Part shown: positions 1-5,814 of the stretch, one piece after another
Layout: each line of letters begins with the position of its first letter
Position numbering within the stretch: position 1 is the stretch's first letter
DNA from: DATIHQ01 sp035480535
Lineage (GTDB): Bacteria > Chlamydiota > Chlamydiia > Chlamydiales > SM23-39
Assembly (NCBI GenBank): GCA_035480535.1
Contig: DATIHQ010000109.1
Coordinates: 1-11,418 of the forward strand
DNA: 11,418 nt
Direction of reading: 5' to 3'
The notes under the pieces: model-generated
What the model saw: only the letters and a program-made list of their open reading frames with translations
Databases searched by the model: none
What the model was told of the DNA's origin: nothing
Position numbers and translations under genes: made by a program

Positions 1-528
1 CCGTTGAATTATCCCCTGCAACAGTTGATGGAAATCAAGAAAAACCGGTTTGACCAGGCGGTTAAAACGTTGGAGGAAAAGAAGGCGCTTTTAGAAAAGG
101 CCTATGAAAAACTCTTCGATGTGACACAGGAGCGTGACAAAGTATTGAAGCACAAAGTGGCCAAGCTCACTCAGCTGAGGCAAGCGCTGGATGAGGGGAC
201 GACTACAGACAAGATTCAACAAATGAAAGTCTATCTGAAGACTGTGGATGAGAAGCTGGCCGAGAGAGAAAAGAAGGTGGTTGAGCAGCAAAAGCAAGTG
301 GATTTAGCTCAGAAGCAGGTGGATTTGGCTACAGATGAGCTCTTCCAGCGGAAGAAGGATTTAGAAAAGCTGGAAATGCATAAGAAGGAATGGGAGAAGG
401 AAGTGCGTTATTGGACTGAGCAAAAAGAGGCTGTTGAGCATGATGAGCAGGGCTCCGCGACCCATACGATTCGAAAGCGGGAAGAAGAGATGAGAAAAAA
501 AGACCGCGAAAAAACCGACAATCCTTAA
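1..528 (+). CDS. cdsO: T3S stalk/escort protein CdsO (SctO/YscO family), 5' partial
   Basis: CdsO is the FliJ/YscO-like coiled-coil stalk of the T3S ATPase; it links the ATPase (CdsN) to the export gate in the cytoplasm and may bind chaperones. About 174 residues are visible. Almost the whole protein is charged heptad-like helix (long runs rich in K, E, Q and L), as expected for the family, and the N-terminal PL-x(6)-IKK-x-R segment recalls chlamydial CdsO. The frame is still open at base 1 and the first possible start is a TTG at 4-6 with no room for a ribosome site, so I infer that the true start lies just upstream and a few residues are missing. The gene ends in four consecutive in-frame stops (526-537). 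cdsP follows after 34 nt on the same strand, and the cdsO-cdsP-cdsQ order supports the call, because coiled-coil sequence alone is not diagnostic. Confidence 0.85.
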   Translation, partial: PLNYPLQQLMEIKKNRFDQAVKTLEEKKALLEKAYEKLFDVTQERDKVLKHKVAKLTQLRQALDEGTTTDKIQQMKVYLKTVDEKLAEREKKVVEQQKQVDLAQKQVDLATDELFQRKKDLEKLEMHKKEWEKEVRYWTEQKEAVEHDEQGSATHTIRKREEEMRKKDREKTDNP

Positions 529-550
529 TAATAGTAAGTGCCAGCCCAAT

Positions 551-556
551 AAAAGG
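551..556 (+). promoter_or_regulatory. Ribosome binding site of cdsP
   Basis: AAAAGG lies 6 nt before the ATG at 563, within the 34-nt gap after cdsO. It supports this start for cdsP over downstream alternatives. I see no promoter in the gap, so cdsP is probably read from a promoter upstream of the window. Confidence 0.55.
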
Positions 557-562
557 TTAACT

Positions 563-1981
563 ATGATAGCAGAACGACCAGGCGGAGTGAACCCGAACGA
601 GCCGAACCGAAACACGCCCGATACGAAAGCGCAGCGCGAAGAGCGGCAAAGAGTAGAAAAAGTTCGGGAAGTCGATCCAGATGAAGAAGCGCAAAGAAGG
701 CGCAAAAAATTCCAAATGATGATGGGAGATGAGGATCAACTCTCCGATGCAACTGAGACGAATCGCGCTCCGAGCCCTTTTGAAACAGAATTCTATAAAG
801 GGGCAAGTGCAGAGGAAGAGGAGCCCACCACTCCATTAAGTGAACCCGATGTAGATAATGCAGCGGTTCCTAGCCCTGCCTATTCTTCCCCGCCCGATGT
901 TCAAGCGAGTCCGCCAGAAGAGACAGAAGAGGCTCCTGGAAATTTGCCGAGTTCCGAAAATTTTTGGTCCGATGCAGATCTTCCCGATGCACCGCCACAT
1001 CCTTTACAATTCAAAGAAACGCCCAAATCGGCGGCTCGAAATGCTTTACCTGGCGAAGAGAAAAAGGGGACAAAGAAACCAGGCACTGCTGGAATGGCTC
1101 CTTCTGTATCGATGCCTGGAAAAACGGGGAAGAAAGAGCCTTCTCCTTTTGGCGTTCCTGGAAAAACTACGCAGAAAAAATCAAAAGACGAAGAACCTTC
1201 TCCCTTTTTTGGCGCTAAACCTGAAATCTTTGGAACTGGCGCGCCTTCGAAGGGGAAAAAACTCTCTGAAAAAGAAGAGACTCCAACCGCTCGCTATTTA
1301 AGTCGGGAAGAAGAGCAAGCGCCGAGCTCAGGATGGGTCACTCCATTTAAAGAGGAAAAAGAATCTCTACGCCCCGGCAAGGAAGGGGCTCCGAAACCAG
1401 AAGGGAAAAAAGGAGTTAAGTCATCGCAAGAAAGAGAGGCTGAGATGGCTCCTTATCATGCAAGGCAGCGGGAACAAGATAAAGAGGGAAGGAAAGAGAA
1501 AGAAAAAGAGACGATGGAAATCCAAACTCCCTCTCAGACCCTCTTGCCGCCATCGGTTCAGCCGATCGCTCAGACTGCTGCGATGCAAGCAGCGCCTTAT
1601 TTAAGTCCCCAGACACTTCCCCTCTTCTTTCAAATGGTCGGGACGATGTATGTCATGGTGACTCCCCCTGGAATTAGCCGAACAGAAATTGTCTTGAATA
1701 ACCCCTCTTTCGCGAACTCCAAATTCTATGGGACAACAATTACTATTGAAAAATATACGACGGCGCCCGATTCTTTTAATATCCGCCTCACAGGACCCGA
1801 TGCCGCTGTGGTCGCATTCCGGGAAAATATTCCCACTTTGATGACCGCATTCCAAAATGGGAACTTTAGCTTCCGGGTGAATCGCCTCGATGCAGAGTTC
1901 TCGATTGAACGACCTCTCTTTCGAAGAAGAGATCGGGGTGAAGGAAAAGGATCTGGAGATTTAGGAGAAAGGAGAAAATAG
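563..1981 (+). CDS. cdsP: T3S needle-length ruler / substrate-specificity switch CdsP (SctP/YscP, FliK-like)
   Basis: SctP proteins measure needle length and switch the export gate from needle subunits to translocators and effectors; they are themselves secreted. The 472-residue product has two parts. Residues 1-345 are low-complexity, rich in P, E, K and S, with no predicted fold, typical of a ruler. Residues about 348-452 are a compact region (LPLFFQMVG at 353-361, a beta-rich stretch, then IRLTGPDAAVVAFRENIPTL at 407-426 and FRVNRLDAEFS at 437-447) that fits the FliK/YscP C-terminal switch domain. The ruler holds a short imperfect duplication (residues 185-198 and 199-218). I recall C. trachomatis CdsP as under 300 residues, so this one is long. 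The gene lies 34 nt after cdsO and 2 nt before cdsQ. Identity rests on position plus the C-terminal domain; the N-terminal part is not alignable by eye. Confidence 0.8.
   Translation: MIAERPGGVNPNEPNRNTPDTKAQREERQRVEKVREVDPDEEAQRRRKKFQMMMGDEDQLSDATETNRAPSPFETEFYKGASAEEEEPTTPLSEPDVDNAAVPSPAYSSPPDVQASPPEETEEAPGNLPSSENFWSDADLPDAPPHPLQFKETPKSAARNALPGEEKKGTKKPGTAGMAPSVSMPGKTGKKEPSPFGVPGKTTQKKSKDEEPSPFFGAKPEIFGTGAPSKGKKLSEKEETPTARYLSREEEQAPSSGWVTPFKEEKESLRPGKEGAPKPEGKKGVKSSQEREAEMAPYHARQREQDKEGRKEKEKETMEIQTPSQTLLPPSVQPIAQTAAMQAAPYLSPQTLPLFFQMVGTMYVMVTPPGISRTEIVLNNPSFANSKFYGTTITIEKYTTAPDSFNIRLTGPDAAVVAFRENIPTLMTAFQNGNFSFRVNRLDAEFSIERPLFRRRDRGEGKGSGDLGERRK
1115..1216 (+). repeat. Imperfect tandem duplication inside the cdsP ruler region
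   Basis: Two adjacent units, 1115-1156 (42 nt) and 1157-1216 (60 nt), both begin with CCTGGAAAAAC and end with a GA(G/A)CCTTCTCC...TTTTGGCG block. At protein level both read PGKT...KK...EPSPF. They differ by an 18-nt length change in the lysine-rich middle, so the reading frame is kept. This is a plausible step in lengthening the ruler. Confidence 0.6.
1968..1974 (+). promoter_or_regulatory. Ribosome binding site of cdsQ, inside the end of cdsP
   Basis: AAAGGAG is 9 nt upstream of the cdsQ ATG at 1984 and overlaps the last codons of cdsP. The cdsP stop (1979-1981) is 2 nt before that ATG, so translation of the two genes is probably coupled. Confidence 0.7.
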
Positions 1982-1983
1982 GC

Positions 1984-3102
1984 ATGGCACATCCCCCTCT
2001 TGCTTGGGTTCGCAGGATCTCTGCGGAACTGGATGGGTTAAATCAAATTCCCCTATTTGGAAACGCCCCTCCTTTTGATTGGGAGCGCTTTTCTTCTCTT
2101 CTCGCCTCCCGTTTTGGGATCCAAAAGCTTAAGGTGCATCCGCAGGCTAGAGAATGGCGAAAACCAAAAGAGGGGCTGGGCAAAAATCGAATCGTCATGC
2201 CGGTTTTAGCCTCTCCTTTGAAAGGACATCTCCTTTGGATCATGGCGGAAGAAGATATCGCTCGGTTCACTTCCTGGATGTTGAATGGAAAAACAAAGAC
2301 GCGCGCCCTTTCTTCTGATCTTTTACAGGAGGGATTTTATCGCTATTTGGTCCTTGAAGTGCTCGATGCGATCCAAGGATTGCAGCCGCTGCAAAATCTC
2401 ACGCTTCATTTAAATGAAGAAGAACAATTTTCGCTTGAGGAAGAGGCTTTTTGCGTCGATGTGGAAATCGCTTTTGATCATCGCTCTTGCTGGGGCCGCC
2501 TTGCGATCCCCCGTGAATTTCGAGCTTCTTGGATCCAACATTTTTCAACGATGCCCTCGGAATATATTCCCACGGAAACAGCCCGCATGACGCCGCTCGT
2601 GCTGGGGATTAAAACGGGATCTGTCCTTCTGCATCGAGATGATTGGAAGAAGCTAAAAGAGGGGGACTTTGTCGTTCTCGATCAAGGAAGCTATGATGCG
2701 AGGAAAGGAACTGGAGCCGCCACTTTGATGTTGGGGGCGACTCCTCTTTTTAATGTGAAAATCAAGCAGAATAAAATAGAGCTTCTCGATTATGCTTTTT
2801 ACTACGAGGATACGAACATGGAACAAAAAGCACCCAGCCATCCACCCCAAGAGGTCTCTCTTCAACCTGCTGAGGGAGAAGTTGTCGCGATCAAGGAGCT
2901 GCCTCTCTATGTGACGGTTGAGCTGGCTCGGTTAAAGATCTCTCTGGATCAGCTGATGCATCTCAATCCGGGGAATACTCTTGAGCTCCCTGTTCATCCG
3001 GAGCAAGGAGTTTCGCTCACTGTCAATGGCCAGAAGATCGGCCGCGCCGAACTCCTTTACCTCGGTGAAACCTTAGGACTACGCATCCTCGAAGTCGGTT
3101 AG
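1984..3102 (+). CDS. cdsQ: T3S sorting-platform / C-ring protein CdsQ (SctQ/YscQ, SPOA domains)
   Basis: SctQ builds the cytoplasmic sorting platform (FliM/FliN equivalent) that docks the ATPase complex and loads substrates. The 372-residue protein is close to the length I recall for the chlamydial protein. Residues 1-195 form a less conserved N-terminal domain. A first SPOA-like unit covers about 202-270 and a clear C-terminal SPOA domain about 304-371 (LPLYVTVELARLKISLDQL, then LNPGNTLEL, then a GRAELLYLGETLGLRIL ending). The two are joined by a polar, proline-containing linker at 279-300. The ATG at 1984 has a good ribosome site and lies 2 nt after cdsP. An internal start at Met279 may give a separate SPOA2-only product (see that entry). 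The next gene is separated by a palindromic repeat. Confidence 0.92.
   Translation: MAHPPLAWVRRISAELDGLNQIPLFGNAPPFDWERFSSLLASRFGIQKLKVHPQAREWRKPKEGLGKNRIVMPVLASPLKGHLLWIMAEEDIARFTSWMLNGKTKTRALSSDLLQEGFYRYLVLEVLDAIQGLQPLQNLTLHLNEEEQFSLEEEAFCVDVEIAFDHRSCWGRLAIPREFRASWIQHFSTMPSEYIPTETARMTPLVLGIKTGSVLLHRDDWKKLKEGDFVVLDQGSYDARKGTGAATLMLGATPLFNVKIKQNKIELLDYAFYYEDTNMEQKAPSHPPQEVSLQPAEGEVVAIKELPLYVTVELARLKISLDQLMHLNPGNTLELPVHPEQGVSLTVNGQKIGRAELLYLGETLGLRILEVG
2818..3102 (+). CDS. Probable internal translation product of cdsQ (SctQ-C, 94 residues)
   Basis: In Yersinia, Shigella and Salmonella an internal start in sctQ makes a short C-terminal protein that assembles with full-length SctQ. Here an in-frame ATG (2818-2820, Met279) is preceded by GAGGA at 2806-2810 with a 7-nt spacer, a site at least as good as those of the annotated gene starts in this window. 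It lies in the linker between the two SPOA units, so the product would be an intact second SPOA domain with a short tail. Position and ribosome site are seen directly; production of the protein is inferred from relatives. Confidence 0.6.
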   Translation: MEQKAPSHPPQEVSLQPAEGEVVAIKELPLYVTVELARLKISLDQLMHLNPGNTLELPVHPEQGVSLTVNGQKIGRAELLYLGETLGLRILEVG

Positions 3103-3106
3103 AAAA

Positions 3107-3188
3107 ATTCACCACCGAGCCCACCGAGGACACCGAGAAAAATTATTTCTTCTCCTCGGTGAACTCGGTGTTCTCGGTGGTAAAAATT
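3107..3188. repeat. Palindromic interspersed-type repeat (three CACCGAG / three CTCGGTG units)
   Basis: The left arm has CACCGAG at 3113-3119, 3122-3128 and 3131-3137; the right arm has CTCGGTG at 3155-3161, 3164-3170 and 3173-3179, all at 9-nt spacing. The arms (3111-3137 and 3155-3181) pair in three blocks of 7 to 9 bp separated by two 2-nt mismatched loops, with a 17-nt apical loop. AAAAATT flanks both ends. On the minus strand it reads through as a G-V-L-G-G-L-G-G peptide, a pattern I associate with dispersed repeats that create spurious ORFs in many bacterial genomes. It fills nearly the whole cdsQ-kinase gap. There is no T-run after the stem on the plus strand, so it is not a standard terminator. 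Confidence 0.8.
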
Positions 3189-4757
3189 ATGGATGATTTT
3201 CACAAACAGAATACGTTGCCTGACTTGCATGCGGGGGATACGAAGCCGATTCCGATTCCGCAGAGAATTGGGCCGTATAAAATCGATAGCCTGCTGAACA
3301 AAGGGGGCATGAGCCTTCTTTATCTGGGCATGCAGCCGGGAACTTCCCATCCCATTGTCATTAAAGTCCTCCTCCCCAAATATTTAAAAAATAAAGAAAT
3401 GGTCGGCCGCTTTCTAAAAGAAGCGCAAATCATCGGGATGACCAACCATCCAAATATCGTAAAATTGTATGGCCAAGGACAGTGGGAAAAGGGTCTTTAT
3501 ATCGCAATGGAGTTCATCCAAGGCGTTTCACTTAGGCAGTTCATCCAACATAAATCGCTCTCCCAAAAACGGGCTTTGGAAGTGATCTTGCAAGTCGCCT
3601 ATGCTCTCTGCCATTTGCATACTCATGGCGTAATCCACCGCGACTTAAAACCTGAAAATATTCTGATCACTGAAACAGGCGAGATCAAAGTGATCGATTT
3701 TGGCATCGCGCAGCTGCAAGGAGATGGGGAAAAAGAGCGGGCTACCCAAAGCAAACGGGTGATGGGAACTCCCATTTACATGAGTCCAGAACAAAAAGAA
3801 AATCCACTTCTCGTCACGTTTGCTTCCGATATCTATTCTTTGGGGATCATCGCTTATGAGCTGATTTTGGGTAGGTTAAGCCATGGCGTGATTCACTTGG
3901 CGCTTCTTCCAAAATCTTTGCGCAAAATCATTGAAAATACCCTGCGGATCAATCCGAAAGAAAGAACCCAAGATATTGTCGATTTCATCACCGACATCTC
4001 CCAAATGATCCAATCGCAAGATGCAGAGACAGAAAAAAAAGACGAAGAAATTTCCGATGAAGTATTGGAGATGATCCAACGAACTCGCTCGATTTTGATT
4101 CCGAAAAAAGCGCCCCGATGGCCCCAAGTTGAAATGGGAATCGCTGTGCATGAAGGGGTGTCGCCCAGTGGCCTTTATCTCGATTTCTTGCGGCTGAATG
4201 AAAATCGGCTCGCCATTGTTCTCGCTGAACCAGTTGAGTCTGGCGTCGCATCGCTTCTTCACGGTTCCGTTTTGCGCGGAATGTTCCGAATGGCGGTGGA
4301 ATTGTTCTTTCAAAATGGAAAAAAGGATCAACACCCGGTCAAAATGCTTCACGCGTTAAGTCGAGCCTTGCACGAAGATCCGATGGATCAAAATTTTGCC
4401 CTCTGCTTCCTGATTCTCAACCCAGATAAAGATCAGCTTTCCTTCATTTCATGCAACTATAGCCCTCTTTGGCACATTGCAGAAGGAACGGGCAAGGTAA
4501 GAACCTTGTCGACGCCAAATCCTTCTTTGGGGAGCAATCCCAATGCGGCTCTTCTAGAAACGGCGGATAATTGGAATTCAGGAGATACGTTGATTTTGCA
4601 TTCCTTAAAGGTAGAAGAAAATCCTTCTTGGGTCACAGATCATCTGAACATTTCAGCCCAGCATCAGGCAGAAAAGCTTTTGCATCGGTTAGCCGGCAAT
4701 CGCTCCCCGCTCCCGAAGCGCTCTTCCGCTGTTCTGACTATCCATCGGATTTTCTAA
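3189..4757 (+). CDS. pkn5: Pkn5-like Ser/Thr protein kinase fused to a degenerate SpoIIE/PP2C-like phosphatase domain
   Basis: The 522-residue protein is a Hanks-type kinase at the chlamydial pkn5 position. Kinase domain about 28-275: glycine-rich loop (NKGGMSLLYLG), Lys59 in VIKV, Glu78 in the C-helix, HRDLKPEN at 150-157, DFG at 170-172, SPE at 199-201, DIYSLG from 214, Arg259. All residues needed for catalysis are present. After an acidic linker (277-300), residues 311-522 follow the SpoIIE/RsbU phosphatase layout, but the metal sites are changed: the GGDxxD region reads SGLYLD, the GD-x-x-G region reads AEPVESG, the TDG position after GDTLILH reads SLK, and the final DD reads SS. This half is probably a binding or pseudophosphatase module. 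I chose ATG 3189; a GTG at 3159 would only translate the repeat. There is no transmembrane segment. It may phosphorylate T3S parts or be secreted. The last 69 nt overlap the opposite gene. Confidence 0.85.
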   Translation: MDDFHKQNTLPDLHAGDTKPIPIPQRIGPYKIDSLLNKGGMSLLYLGMQPGTSHPIVIKVLLPKYLKNKEMVGRFLKEAQIIGMTNHPNIVKLYGQGQWEKGLYIAMEFIQGVSLRQFIQHKSLSQKRALEVILQVAYALCHLHTHGVIHRDLKPENILITETGEIKVIDFGIAQLQGDGEKERATQSKRVMGTPIYMSPEQKENPLLVTFASDIYSLGIIAYELILGRLSHGVIHLALLPKSLRKIIENTLRINPKERTQDIVDFITDISQMIQSQDAETEKKDEEISDEVLEMIQRTRSILIPKKAPRWPQVEMGIAVHEGVSPSGLYLDFLRLNENRLAIVLAEPVESGVASLLHGSVLRGMFRMAVELFFQNGKKDQHPVKMLHALSRALHEDPMDQNFALCFLILNPDKDQLSFISCNYSPLWHIAEGTGKVRTLSTPNPSLGSNPNAALLETADNWNSGDTLILHSLKVEENPSWVTDHLNISAQHQAEKLLHRLAGNRSPLPKRSSAVLTIHRIF

Positions 4758-5570
4758 AATCTCGTAAAAACCCTTTAGATATTGAGGGGTGATCTTCTTT
4801 TGCTTCTGTGCCTGCTCCAAATACTCAGAGAGCAACTGGGTTCTGAGTTCGATCGCCTTGTCAATTTTTCTCACTTTCGGATCGGGAATTGCTCGAAGGA
4901 TCTCCGTCGCTTGCTCAGAGAGATGATTGTAGAGATCGACCTGTTGTAAAATCCTCGCCATATAGAGCTGCGTGGGCAAAGTTCCAAGCCTTCTGATGAC
5001 TTCCCTCTCCGTTTCCCGATCGATATCGATCGAAATCTGCCTCATTTTTTGATCGGTCTCTTCCCAGATGTCTTCGAGATCTGTAGGACGGATGGCTAAG
5101 AAATGACTGATTTTTTTAACTTCTTTCCAATCGAATGACCCTCTCGTGTAGGGACTGACCAGACCTTCTTGGGTAAGGATCGCTTTAACAAAATAGCGGA
5201 TATCAAACGCATTCTCATTCATGACAATGCAATATTCAGACGGGATCTCAGTCCCCATCAACGTACAAGTAGAATCTTCCGGCAATGGATCTGGAACAGG
5301 ATTAACAACTCCGATAGAAGGAGGCCGATCGAGTTCTTTAATCTTTTTCTCTCGATTGAAAACCGCGAGCGAAGCTGCCATCGCCCTCTCCATCTCATCA
5401 TCTCGTTCAGGAAGAATTGGGGGATACGTGTAGGTACGGGTTGGATGCGTATATACTTGATACAACAAATAGGCCGCCCAAGCGCCTGTAATGAATGGCG
5501 CAATAGGAACCAATGGCTGCACCACTTGTTCTAATAAATATTGGCCCGCTCGGCTTACAATTGAAACCAC
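4689..5570 (-). CDS. Putative membrane-anchored protein with a U-box-like segment (candidate T3S effector)
   Basis: I do not recognise a named gene. The 293-residue product has one hydrophobic stretch (about 18-38, PFITGAWAAYLLYQVY at its end), a proline-rich linker (43-55 and 83-98), a compact central part (98-162) and a charged, mostly helical C-terminus (170-275). The central part fits the U-box outline: an IPSEYCIV strand in place of MxDPV, MNENAFD for the SGHTYD turn, a helix, then SPYTRGSFDWKEV resembling the PFTRQPLT-x-x-x-L ending. U-boxes are E2-binding domains of ubiquitin ligases, and environmental chlamydiae are known for many ubiquitin-related proteins. The GTG start (5570-5568) has GGGG 5 nt upstream and a strong promoter. 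I recall Chlamydia having pkn5 directly next to cdsC, so this gene looks inserted. That it is a real gene is fairly sure; the U-box call is tentative. Confidence 0.7.
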   Translation of the reverse strand: MVSIVSRAGQYLLEQVVQPLVPIAPFITGAWAAYLLYQVYTHPTRTYTYPPILPERDDEMERAMAASLAVFNREKKIKELDRPPSIGVVNPVPDPLPEDSTCTLMGTEIPSEYCIVMNENAFDIRYFVKAILTQEGLVSPYTRGSFDWKEVKKISHFLAIRPTDLEDIWEETDQKMRQISIDIDRETEREVIRRLGTLPTQLYMARILQQVDLYNHLSEQATEILRAIPDPKVRKIDKAIELRTQLLSEYLEQAQKQKKITPQYLKGFYEILENPMDSQNSGRALRERGAIAG

Positions 5571-5594
5571 ATTATCCCCAATTTATTATTATGA

Positions 5595-5623
5595 ATTATA
5601 ATTAATAAAATCATATTAATCAA
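5595..5623 (-). promoter_or_regulatory. Sigma-70-type promoter of the U-box-like gene
   Basis: Read on the minus strand: TTGATT (-35, 5623-5618), a 17-nt spacer, then a perfect TATAAT (-10, 5600-5595). Transcription would start near 5588, giving a leader of about 18 nt before the GTG at 5570, with GGGG as the ribosome site. This is the best promoter match I found in the window. Confidence 0.65.
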
Positions 5624-5736
5624 TTCCTAATCTTTTCTTGAATTTAGGGACTAGAAAGATTTGTTGCTGGATTTAATTTATGAAAACGATAGACTCTCCT
5701 CTCCGTGCGCAAGAAAAAATAACGTCGATTGCGGTG

Positions 5737-5765
5737 TTGCAATAAACTGAAGAGTGAACTACGAT
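5737..5765 (+). promoter_or_regulatory. Candidate promoter of cdsC
   Basis: TTGCAA (5737-5742), a 17-nt spacer and TACGAT (5760-5765) give four of six matches to each consensus box. The start would be near 5772, about 43 nt before the ATG at 5815. A separate promoter is expected, because the minus-strand gene separates cdsC from the upstream operon. Confidence 0.35.
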
Positions 5766-5814
5766 TTAGAAGAGGCGGACTACTTCTATTACAAGCTGCT
5801 TGTGTGAACGAAAA

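Larger units (their letters stand above)
5571..5814. other. AT-rich divergent intergenic region
   Basis: This is the only long gap in the window (244 nt). Its first 60 nt are strongly AT-rich and hold the minus-strand promoter at 5595-5623. The rest has a candidate plus-strand promoter for cdsC (5737-5765) and a 21-codon open frame (5680-5745) that I do not call a gene. I see no hairpin-plus-T-run terminator, tRNA or riboswitch here. Confidence 0.7.

Noticed and set aside
858..1301. A 147-codon alternative plus-strand frame inside cdsP.
   Set aside because: It arises from the K/E/R-rich composition of the ruler region, has no ribosome site and no domain; the cdsP frame is continuous to the conserved C-terminal domain.
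3111..3181. The palindrome as a rho-independent terminator after cdsQ.
   Set aside because: On the plus strand the stem is followed by AAAAATT, not a T-run, and the kinase start follows directly; its base composition fits a dispersed repeat better.
3159..3188. A GTG start 30 nt upstream of the chosen kinase start.
   Set aside because: It would translate only the right arm of the palindromic repeat (SVFSVVK-type peptide) and has no ribosome site; ATG 3189 begins the sensible N-terminus.
3099..3350. A minus-strand frame through the repeat with a G-V-L-G-G-L-G-G pattern.
   Set aside because: This peptide pattern is the expected read-through of the CACCGAG repeat and it extends into the kinase gene; not a gene.
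5680..5745. A 21-codon plus-strand frame starting ATG AAA ACG in the divergent region.
   Set aside because: No good ribosome site, no recognisable product, and it overlaps the candidate cdsC promoter; it may be chance or a decayed remnant.
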